DNA of 41,358 nt. Source: a virus. This document shows, piece by piece, positions 36,202 through 41,358 of this stretch; position 1 is the first letter of the stretch, and each line of letters opens with the position of its first letter. Location of the stretch: positions 1-41,358 of the IMG/VR virus record IMGVR_UViG_3300027503_000030; one strand, 5' to 3'. The notes beneath the pieces are model-generated. The model was not told the DNA's origin, made no database searches, and saw only the letters and a list, made by a program, of their open reading frames with translations. The translations under genes and the position numbers were made by a program.

Positions 36202-36209
36202 TATATTTG
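36202..36209 (+). promoter_or_regulatory. Bacteroidota-type -7 box driving the CRISPR locus
   Basis: TATATTTG fits the TAnnTTTG consensus; a good -33 TTG at normal distance is not visible. It is followed by a typical short leader (GTTCTTTGAAA) and then the 76-nt structured element. It suggests transcription by the host housekeeping sigma factor. About 36110-36200 holds only AT-rich sequence otherwise. Confidence 0.4.
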
Positions 36210-36238
36210 CTGAAAGTTCTTTGAAAAACTAAAGATAA

Positions 36239-36314
36239 GTGCGGTTATGGAGGATAATCGCACGTTAAGTTAAACGGTGTATGTTGTAATGACATTAGCC
36301 GAAACCCTTGAAGG
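36239..36314 (+). ncRNA. Structured 76-nt leader of CRISPR array 1
   Basis: Identical to 38271-38346. Three consecutive stems can be drawn: GTGCGGTTAT with ATAATCGCAC around a GGAGG loop (10 pairs, one G-U); CGGTGTATGT with ACATTAGCCG (8 pairs with a 2-nt internal loop); and ACCCT with AGGGT across the junction with the first repeat. It could be a leader, a tracrRNA-like element or a processing signal. No convincing anti-repeat to the CRISPR repeat is present. Confidence 0.6.
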
Positions 36315-36715
36315 GTCAGAGTACGTCTTTGGATTGTGGAGGGTATCTCACTGTTTGAAATTACCTTCAAGGGCTTTAATTTCCATTTCCGTCAGAGTAC
36401 GTCTTTGGGTTGGGGAGGGTATCTCACATATCCATTGGTTGATTCAAATGGAAAACGTACAGTCAGAGTACGTCTTTGGGTTGGGGAGGGTATCTCACCT
36501 CCATACATTTAAAACCAAGGGGAACGTAAACAATTGTCAGAGTACGTCTTTGGGTTGGGGAGGGTATCTCACTAAAGCTGAAAATAAAGAAGCAGCAATA
36601 ATAACACGTCAGAGTACGTCTTTGGGTTGGGGAGGGTATCTCACAGAGATTAAGACTGAGTTGTGGTGATTTACTTATGTCATAGTACATCTTTGGGTTT
36701 GGGAATGTATCTCAC
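36315..36715 (+). CRISPR. CRISPR array 1: six 37-nt repeats, five spacers
   Basis: Repeats at 36315-36351, 36391-36427, 36462-36498, 36536-36572, 36608-36644 and 36679-36715, beginning GTCAGAGTACGTC and ending GGGTATCTCAC. Spacers are 39, 34, 37, 35 and 34 nt and all differ. The four inner repeats are identical; the first has two changes and the last five. Repeat ends are imperfect inverted repeats (GTCAGAGTAC against GTATCTCAC). The repeat is 54% GC in an AT-rich genome. Oriented with the nuclease gene immediately downstream. Confidence 0.92.
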
Positions 36716-36755
36716 TCCCAAAAAAAACAAAGTTATAACAAATAAAACAAAAGTT

Positions 36756-38264
36756 ATGGAAAATGTTTTAAAAGCATATAGGTTTGAATTACAACCTTCA
36801 AAAGAACAATGTATTGAATTCGATAAACAGATAGCATCTTGTAGACATACTTGGAATGCTATGTTAGCACTAGATACTAACAAACACAGAAATTACTATA
36901 TTAGTAATCCTGATAAACTACAGGATTATATAAATAACCTAACTAAGGTTGAAGAGTTGAAGAATAGCTACGCTAAGTATCTAGTAGACAATCCGAATCC
37001 CACTTTTGAACAAAAATTGGATTTTTTTATTCCTGTTGTTGAAACCAAATTAAATTGTGGTGAATTCATAACATATGTAACAGAATATTTACAAGAGCGT
37101 ATAAAATCTAATACTGAAAGTCTTTCTAAAATAGAATCTATTGATGATAATTCTAAAATTTTGGCGAAGAAGCTAACAACTAAAATAGAATCAGACAATA
37201 AAAACTTATTAGATATTACTACAGTTAATAAAAAATATTCAAAATTAACATTGGGAAAATTTTTAACAATACTCAGGTCATATGAAAATTATGAATGGAT
37301 GTCAACTTGTCCAAGACTTTCCCAAACTGCTGTTGTTATAAATTACTACGAATCTTGGAATAAGTATTTTAAATATTTAACCAAACTAAAAAAAGGTGAT
37401 ATAAACCATAGGGTTGGTAAACCTAAATTTAGAAAATATAAAGATGTTTCATCATTTATAACATCTTATGGTGACAATATTACATTAGAAAATTTAGATG
37501 ATAATAAATCATTACTACATATTACAGGTTGTGACCCTATACGATTAATTAGGCATAGAGAACCTAAAGGTATTCTAAGGTCAGGGACTATAGTCAGGGA
37601 GTATGCAGGTAAGTATTATGTAAGTTTACTATATAGTATTGATGATTACCAACCTATTTCTAAAAAAACTGAAAAAGAAATAGCTATAGATTTAGGTGTT
37701 AAAACTTTAGTTGTTCAAAACGATGGACATACCTATGAAAATAAATCTAAACAAGTATCAGCAGATAAGAAATTAGCTAAGATTCAAAGAGAACTAGCTT
37801 TGAAAACAAAAGGTAGTAAATCAAGAAGGAAAGTGATAGCTAAACTTCGTAAAGCTCATCGTAAAATAAAGAATATTAGAACTGACTACTTACACAAAGT
37901 TTCTAGGGAACTTGTTAATAATTATGATGTAATTTATACAGAAAACTTGAAGAATAAGGAAATGATAGAAAAAGGTACAAAGAGTCTATCTAAATCTCTA
38001 CAAGAAAGTTCATTTGGTAAATTTGTCACTATGTTAGAATATAAAAGTAGAGAAGATGATAAGAGATTGATTAAGGTTGATACTTATTTTCCCTCATCTC
38101 AACTATGTTCAAATTGTGGACATAAAAATACAGAATTAACTTTAAATGATAGAGAATGGGATTGTCCAGTATGCAATGAACATCACGATAGAGATTTGAA
38201 TGCTGCTAAAAATATATTCAAAGAAGGTGTAAGAATAAAGAACTCAAAAGAGAGTTCTAAATAA
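36756..38264 (+). CDS. TnpB-like / Cas12-family RNA-guided nuclease, compact type V effector
   Basis: 502 aa from the ATG at 36756; the frame is open further upstream but only through the last degenerate repeat. The N-terminus LKAYRFELQPSKEQ..EFDK and CRHTWNAMLAL is the TnpB/OrfB start. Residues about 45-190 are a helical insert absent from simple TnpB. GKPKFRKYKDVSSF marks the next conserved part. RuvC-I is EIAIDLGVKTL (D312), RuvC-II VIYTENL (E396), zinc ribbon C451/C454 and C470/C473, RuvC-III HDRDLNAAKN (D480). All catalytic residues are present. Flanking arrays argue for a CRISPR effector, not a transposon nuclease; subtype unassigned. Confidence 0.88.
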   Translation: MENVLKAYRFELQPSKEQCIEFDKQIASCRHTWNAMLALDTNKHRNYYISNPDKLQDYINNLTKVEELKNSYAKYLVDNPNPTFEQKLDFFIPVVETKLNCGEFITYVTEYLQERIKSNTESLSKIESIDDNSKILAKKLTTKIESDNKNLLDITTVNKKYSKLTLGKFLTILRSYENYEWMSTCPRLSQTAVVINYYESWNKYFKYLTKLKKGDINHRVGKPKFRKYKDVSSFITSYGDNITLENLDDNKSLLHITGCDPIRLIRHREPKGILRSGTIVREYAGKYYVSLLYSIDDYQPISKKTEKEIAIDLGVKTLVVQNDGHTYENKSKQVSADKKLAKIQRELALKTKGSKSRRKVIAKLRKAHRKIKNIRTDYLHKVSRELVNNYDVIYTENLKNKEMIEKGTKSLSKSLQESSFGKFVTMLEYKSREDDKRLIKVDTYFPSSQLCSNCGHKNTELTLNDREWDCPVCNEHHDRDLNAAKNIFKEGVRIKNSKESSK

Positions 38265-38270
38265 AAATCT

Positions 38271-38346
38271 GTGCGGTTATGGAGGATAATCGCACGTTAA
38301 GTTAAACGGTGTATGTTGTAATGACATTAGCCGAAACCCTTGAAGG
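38271..38346 (+). ncRNA. Second identical copy of the 76-nt structured leader
   Basis: Starts 6 bp after the nuclease stop codon and is identical over 76 nt to 36239-36314, including the three potential stems. No separate promoter is seen before it, so it is probably cotranscribed with the nuclease gene. Exact identity points to recent duplication or strong selection. Confidence 0.6.
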
Positions 38347-38757
38347 GTCAGAGTACGTCTTTGGGTTGGGGAGGGTATCTCACTGCACAAAAGTAATGAT
38401 TTTTCTACATCGACACCTCAAGTCAGAGTATGTCTTTGGGTTGGGGAGGGTATCTCACGAGGAGGCTAAAACACTACAGAATTATTATCTGAAGTGTCAG
38501 AGTACGTCTTTGGGTTGGGGAGGGTATCTCACTTTGATTAAAGCGGTCTATAGCAGGTCTGACTTCCAAATGGTCAGAGTACGTCTTTGGGTTGGGGAGG
38601 GTATCTCACGCCAACATCGGTAGTAAAAAAGTGACAAAGTCGGTAGTGTCAGAGTACGTCTTTGGGTTGGGGAGGGTATATCACTAATTATGGCTAATTT
38701 GCCATAATTAAAACTGAGGTATTAGAGTATATCTTTAGATTTTAGAGTATTATTTAA
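38347..38757 (+). CRISPR. CRISPR array 2: five 37-nt repeats plus one decayed terminal repeat
   Basis: Repeats at 38347-38383, 38422-38458, 38496-38532, 38573-38609 and 38648-38684, same sequence as array 1 with single changes in the second (position 10) and fifth (position 33). Spacers are 38, 37, 40 and 38 nt. At 38721-38757, after a 36-nt interval, 21 of 37 positions still match the repeat, nearly all differences being G or C to A or T. This marks a decayed sixth repeat. No spacer is shared with array 1. Confidence 0.92.
38685..38710 (+). terminator. 10-bp perfect hairpin in the last interval of array 2
   Basis: TAATTATGGC (38685-38694) pairs with GCCATAATTA (38701-38710) around a 6-nt loop. 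It starts exactly at the end of the fifth repeat. No T-run follows, so it may be an RNA stabiliser or the original last spacer rather than a classical terminator. Confidence 0.4.
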
Positions 38758-38790
38758 AGTATTGATTTAAATTTGGGAAGATTATTTAAA

Positions 38791-38818
38791 GTAAAGGGTT
38801 CGAATTCGATTCCTTTAC
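38791..38818 (+). other. tRNA 3'-half-like remnant
   Basis: GTAAAGG (38791-38797) and CCTTTAC (38812-38818) form a 7-bp stem enclosing GTTCGAATTCGATT, which contains two overlapping T-loop-like TTCGA(A) copies. A complete tRNA could not be folded around it. It may be a tRNA relic or chance hairpin. Confidence 0.3.
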
Positions 38819-38838
38819 AACTATTTATTATAGAACAT

Positions 38839-38909
38839 AGCGAGATAGTGTAATGGTTAACACATAGGATTCATGCTCCTATACTATCAGTTCGACTCTG
38901 ATTCTCGCC
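38839..38909 (+). tRNA. tRNA with CAT anticodon (Met or lysidine-type Ile)
   Basis: Cloverleaf by hand: acceptor AGCGAGA with TCTCGCC (6 pairs, A1/C72 unpaired), D-arm GTGT/ACAC with a GG-containing loop, anticodon stem TAGGA/TCCTA with loop TTCATGC (anticodon CAT at 38872-38874), 4-nt variable loop, T-arm ATCAG/CTGAT with loop TTCGACT. CCA is not encoded. The A1/C72 mismatch recalls initiator tRNA, but the anticodon stem lacks the three G-C pairs of initiators. Confidence 0.8.
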
Positions 38910-38929
38910 ACTATTTTACACATTATAAA

Positions 38930-38968
38930 CAAATCACTTTACATAATAGTATCAAATCACTTTACATA
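38930..38968. repeat. Two direct 16-bp repeats upstream of a small gene
   Basis: CAAATCACTTTACATA occurs at 38930-38945 and 38953-38968, 23 bp apart start to start (about two helical turns), ending 18 bp before the ATG at 38987. Position and phasing fit an operator or activator site for that gene (inference). Confidence 0.6.
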
Positions 38969-38986
38969 TTATTAACTAAGGTATAT

Positions 38987-39277
38987 ATGAAAAAATATAC
39001 ATATTCTGTAAATCAATTCAGATGGGTTATGAATAATAATGCATTTTATGCTTCAGCAACTGATTTGACGTGTATATTGAATGATGGTTCAATCCATCCT
39101 CATCCATTTCCGAATAATAAGTCTCAATTTTTTATACAAAATGAAAAGACAGGTGGCTTTAGAAGATTCAGATTCATCACAGAGAAAATATATGCTATTG
39201 ACTATAGTAATGAGAGATATTTGACTGAACTAATATTTGAGTCTGAAGATAATATTAAATGTCATGTACGACAATAA
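38987..39277 (+). CDS. Hypothetical protein
   Basis: 96 aa from the ATG at 38987 (MKKYTYSVNQFRWVMNNNAF). The frame is open further upstream, but that part crosses the tRNA, so the inner start is preferred. Basic and beta-rich (GGFRRFRFITEKIYAIDYSN). No family recognised. Preceded by two direct repeats. Confidence 0.55.
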   Translation: MKKYTYSVNQFRWVMNNNAFYASATDLTCILNDGSIHPHPFPNNKSQFFIQNEKTGGFRRFRFITEKIYAIDYSNERYLTELIFESEDNIKCHVRQ

Positions 39278-39319
39278 TCTCAGTGAATATATTTAACATA
39301 ATATTAACTATACCATCTA

Positions 39320-39350
39320 TTGACATAGAATAGTCTTTATAATATCTTTG
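39320..39350 (+). promoter_or_regulatory. Bacteroidota-type promoter (TTG, 20 nt, TATCTTTG)
   Basis: TTG at 39320-39322 and TATCTTTG at 39343-39350 with a 20-nt spacer match the host-type -33/-7 consensus of Bacteroidota. The ATG of the next gene is at 39367, giving a very short leader without a Shine-Dalgarno site. This is the clearest host-type promoter in the window. Confidence 0.6.
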
Positions 39351-39366
39351 CTGAAAATTAAAAGTT

Positions 39367-39924
39367 ATGAAATATTTGAAAGTTACAATTAAACATGAAA
39401 CTGCATCCTATAGAGTAGAGGATGCAAGGGATACTGGAATCTCAATTCACGAGGCATTCTCATTAATCTCAGATGAGCCTGTGGACTATACTACGGTTAC
39501 TGAAACTGTAGGTTCTAGGGTTATACTAGATTCTATGGATATATCCAATGAAGATTGGACTGAATTCGTAAACGAGAATAACAGGCTTAGAGAGTCTATG
39601 ATTAGTTTTGCAGGTAAGTATATGGTAGACATTAATATTATGCCTCATATTACTCCCAAGTTCAAATTAGTAGATTCTAAACTTAAACATTCTGTGCACA
39701 CTACGGATGTTATATTACCTGAAGGTGTTTATTACGTAGCATATTACAATGGGATTAGTAAAAGACATTATACTATGTCTAAATCTCACGTAGTTAGTGT
39801 ATCTTGGGAATACAAGAGAGTTAAGGCAGGGACATTGTGGACTATCATAGATGGGCAATGTTTTGATGCTCCTATACCTTTGAATGAAGATATTGTTAAT
39901 TTTTTGAATGGTGTGTTAGACTAA
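39367..39924 (+). CDS. Hypothetical protein, probably early expressed
   Basis: 185 aa, mixed alpha/beta. Starts MKYLKVTIKHETASYRVEDA; the middle is acidic (DISNEDWTEFVNENNRLRES) and the last 80 residues are strand-rich (GVYYVAYYNGISKRHYTMS, VVSVSWEYKRVKAGTLWTII). No family recognised. Its strong host-type promoter and following terminator suggest an independent, probably early, transcript. Its GC content appears somewhat higher than that of neighbours. Confidence 0.6.
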   Translation: MKYLKVTIKHETASYRVEDARDTGISIHEAFSLISDEPVDYTTVTETVGSRVILDSMDISNEDWTEFVNENNRLRESMISFAGKYMVDINIMPHITPKFKLVDSKLKHSVHTTDVILPEGVYYVAYYNGISKRHYTMSKSHVVSVSWEYKRVKAGTLWTIIDGQCFDAPIPLNEDIVNFLNGVLD

Positions 39925-39947
39925 TTTTTATCTTATGATTGTTAGAT

Positions 39948-39987
39948 TTTGGGGAAGATGGTTAGGTTCGTCTCCCCAAATTTTTTT
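39948..39987 (+). terminator. Rho-independent terminator after the 185-aa gene
   Basis: TTTGGGGA (39948-39955) pairs with TCCCCAAA (39973-39980), followed by seven T (39981-39987). The T-run serves plus-strand transcription and abuts the stop codon of the converging minus-strand gene. Confidence 0.85.
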
Positions 39988-40462
39988 AGTCTAAACCTTT
40001 TTCAATATGTATTTCTACAAAACCACTTTTAGTATGAGTATCATCAATTTCGAATTTAGAAAAATATGGATGATTTCTAAAGAATCTTACATATACTTTC
40101 TCTCTTAGTCTATCTCCTTCAAATGCTAGTATATTTAGCTTATCCATATCATTTATAAAGTCTATCATACAATCAGCTACAGTTTTTAGTACACTATTCA
40201 TAAAGTCTATATCTTTCTTTACTCTATCTTTAGTTGACCCACCTTTAACGGCAAATGCAACGTCATAGTAATGCTTTCTCCAAAGATTGGGTGTTATATA
40301 ACATTCGTAGTTTATATCATCTATAGAGAAGCTATAGAGGTATTCAGTGTATTTAAATCCTGAGTATTCTTTAGATATCTTGCGAACTTTAAATGAATAT
40401 GATTTAGATTCGGTTTGTAAATCTTTCGATATGATTGTACTTAGAATTTCTTTTAATTTCAT
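39986..40462 (-). CDS. Hypothetical tagged protein
   Basis: 158 aa. Start MKLKEILSTIISKDLQTES fits the local tag type with an L.TE possible processing point. The body is an alpha/beta protein (FKYTEYLYSFSIDDINYECY, VLKTVADCMIDFINDMDKL, EKVYVRFFRNHPYFSKFE). No family recognised. Divergent from the ART-like gene across a 33-bp gap. Confidence 0.6.
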   Translation of the reverse strand: MKLKEILSTIISKDLQTESKSYSFKVRKISKEYSGFKYTEYLYSFSIDDINYECYITPNLWRKHYYDVAFAVKGGSTKDRVKKDIDFMNSVLKTVADCMIDFINDMDKLNILAFEGDRLREKVYVRFFRNHPYFSKFEIDDTHTKSGFVEIHIEKGLD

Positions 40463-40495
40463 AAATATATTTATATATAAATATAAAATTGCTAA
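40463..40495. promoter_or_regulatory. Bidirectional promoter with back-to-back TATTTATA boxes
   Basis: The whole 33-bp intergenic region holds TATTTATA on the plus strand (40468-40475), 20 nt before the ATG at 40496, and directly next to it the same box on the minus strand (40483-40476), 13 nt before the ATG at 40462. Nothing else fits in the gap, so this is the best support for the box as a promoter. Confidence 0.5.
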
Positions 40496-41332
40496 ATGAA
40501 ACTAATAAAAATTTTGCGAGAAGTCAATAAGAAGCTTCTAAAAGAAAACTCCCAGATAAGAGAATATATTACATCAGATATGATTTCTATTCGTGATTAT
40601 TTTACTACTACTAAAGAAGATAGAATTGAATATCTTCCCGAAGAGTATTACTATATGTTTGATGATTTTGTTACAGAAACTGATGCTGACTTTGAGTATC
40701 CTAAAGTATATGATGATGAAAGTGGCGAAGAGGAGACTATGTTTGAAGAATCTTATGAACTTGTCGGGTGGTTGAAAAAAAATAACAATAAAATATATAA
40801 AGAATTTGGTAATTATCTTTATAATAAGATAGAATATAATGAACTACCAATACCTCAAGCTTATTATCCTGCTTGGACATATTTCGATTCAGAAGTTGAT
40901 TTAGTTAAAAATCAATGGTTAATACATTTCACTAAAGATGCTAAAGGTATAGAGGCTAGTGGATTCAAGTATGGAGTTGATGATATGACTAGAGTAGGTT
41001 TAACACTGCATCTTGGTGATTTTGAAAAAAAATATGGTGGATATAACTTTGCATTTAGATTAGATAGATTTGAAAGGTCTAAAAGAAAATGGTCAGATGA
41101 GTACAAATATGGTAGTGAAGCAGTAATATTCAGGGCATCGGGGATTGAAGCCTGGCATAGAGGTGACCAAGAGTATCAAGTACTATTCTATGGAAATACA
41201 GCAAGAAATATAGTAGCTATCTTAGAAGGTGAGAACAAGAGGTGGGGCATTTATAGTAAATCAGGGAAATTATTATTTGAAGATGATAATTTAACTAGAG
41301 TTGTTACATGGTTTACTAAAAACTATACTTAA
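40496..41332 (+). CDS. ADP-ribosyltransferase-like protein with N-terminal tag
   Basis: 278 aa. Begins MKLIKILREVNKKLLKENS (tag with LLKE). After an acidic helical linker, residues about 140-245 show an ART-like order: WLIHFTKDAKGIEASGFKYG (H144), GYNFAFRLD, YGSEAVIFRASGIEAW and GDQEYQVLFYGNTARNIVAI with E226 in the position expected of the catalytic Glu. The H ... Y/S ... E triad cannot be fully proved by eye. In T4, Alt and ModA are ARTs acting on host RNA polymerase, and Alt is packaged in the head. A similar role is inferred. Divergent promoter shared with the upstream gene. Confidence 0.55.
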   Translation: MKLIKILREVNKKLLKENSQIREYITSDMISIRDYFTTTKEDRIEYLPEEYYYMFDDFVTETDADFEYPKVYDDESGEEETMFEESYELVGWLKKNNNKIYKEFGNYLYNKIEYNELPIPQAYYPAWTYFDSEVDLVKNQWLIHFTKDAKGIEASGFKYGVDDMTRVGLTLHLGDFEKKYGGYNFAFRLDRFERSKRKWSDEYKYGSEAVIFRASGIEAWHRGDQEYQVLFYGNTARNIVAILEGENKRWGIYSKSGKLLFEDDNLTRVVTWFTKNYT

Positions 41333-41358
41333 TATAGAAAACAGTTACCTAATTCATA

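Noticed and set aside
36239-36314. tracrRNA with a classical anti-repeat
   Set aside because: Only about five contiguous bases complement the repeat; the element is structured but there is no convincing anti-repeat.
36277-36669. Open frame through leader 1 and array 1 (repeating QSTSLGWGGYL-like peptide)
   Set aside because: It is produced by translating the CRISPR repeats; the repetitive peptide follows the 37-nt units and spacers of varying length, with no independent coding sign. The same applies to 38309-38623.
36663-36755. Upstream extension of the nuclease frame to 36663
   Set aside because: The extra 31 residues are encoded by the end of spacer 5 and the degenerate last repeat; the TnpB-like sequence starts at the ATG at 36756.
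36239-38346. IS200/IS605 transposon flanked by 76-bp direct repeats
   Set aside because: No tnpA, no typical subterminal hairpin ends, and multiple unique spacers between regular repeats. The direct repeats are better explained as array leaders.
38839-38909. Initiator tRNA(fMet)
   Set aside because: Position 1-72 is unpaired as in initiators, but it is A/C rather than C/A and the anticodon stem lacks the three consecutive G-C pairs.
38873-38986. N-terminal extension of the 96-aa protein
   Set aside because: The upstream Met lies in the tRNA anticodon loop and the extension reads through the tRNA and the two direct repeats.

Overview
This window looks like part of a large, AT-rich contractile-tailed phage genome of the broad T4-like type. 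A gp25-like wedge protein (15986-16501), a gp6-like wedge protein (14093-15982), a gp5-like OB-fold hub (16918-18792), a gp55-like late sigma factor (19178-19855) and an Hsp20 chaperone (23527-23949) support this. The host is probably a Bacteroidota bacterium. Start codons mostly lack Shine-Dalgarno sequences, and two promoters have the TAnnTTTG -7 box of that phylum. The GH16 glycanase hints at a polysaccharide-rich, perhaps marine, habitat, but that is inference.

Layout. 1-22.4 kb is one tightly packed minus-strand block: membrane protein, HD hydrolase, late sigma factor, hub, wedge proteins, then large tail or fibre proteins with LamG, collagen-like and Cys-rich repeat modules. About 22.4-22.66 kb is an almost pure A/T divergent control region. 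22.66-26.5 kb is a plus-strand block with two small unknowns, Hsp20, a GP88-family protein and an ADP-ribosyltransferase-like protein. 26.5-36.1 kb is a minus-strand accessory block: amidase endolysin, GH16 glycanase, PNK-like P-loop kinase, protein-kinase-like protein, SET-domain protein, ParB-like protein, WYL-like protein and many small unknowns. 36.2-38.76 kb is the standout locus: two CRISPR arrays, each preceded by an identical 76-nt structured leader, flank a 502-aa TnpB-like/Cas12-family nuclease. No cas1, cas2 or cas4 is visible. A tRNA(CAT), two small unknown genes and a divergent pair (one unknown, one ART-like) end the window.

How the genes may work together. The late sigma factor probably drives the virion genes, and a recurrent TATTTATA-like box upstream of many starts is a candidate late promoter. 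About ten accessory proteins share a short amphipathic N-terminus (MIKLxxIL.., MKLxxIL.. or MKKxQKLQVTLNE) resembling in style the capsid-targeting leaders of T4 internal proteins. They include kinase-like, ART-like and ParB-like proteins, so this block could encode effectors packaged in the head and delivered at infection (inference). The mini CRISPR locus has no acquisition genes and its spacers look more GC-rich than the phage, which fits a phage weapon against competing mobile elements (inference).
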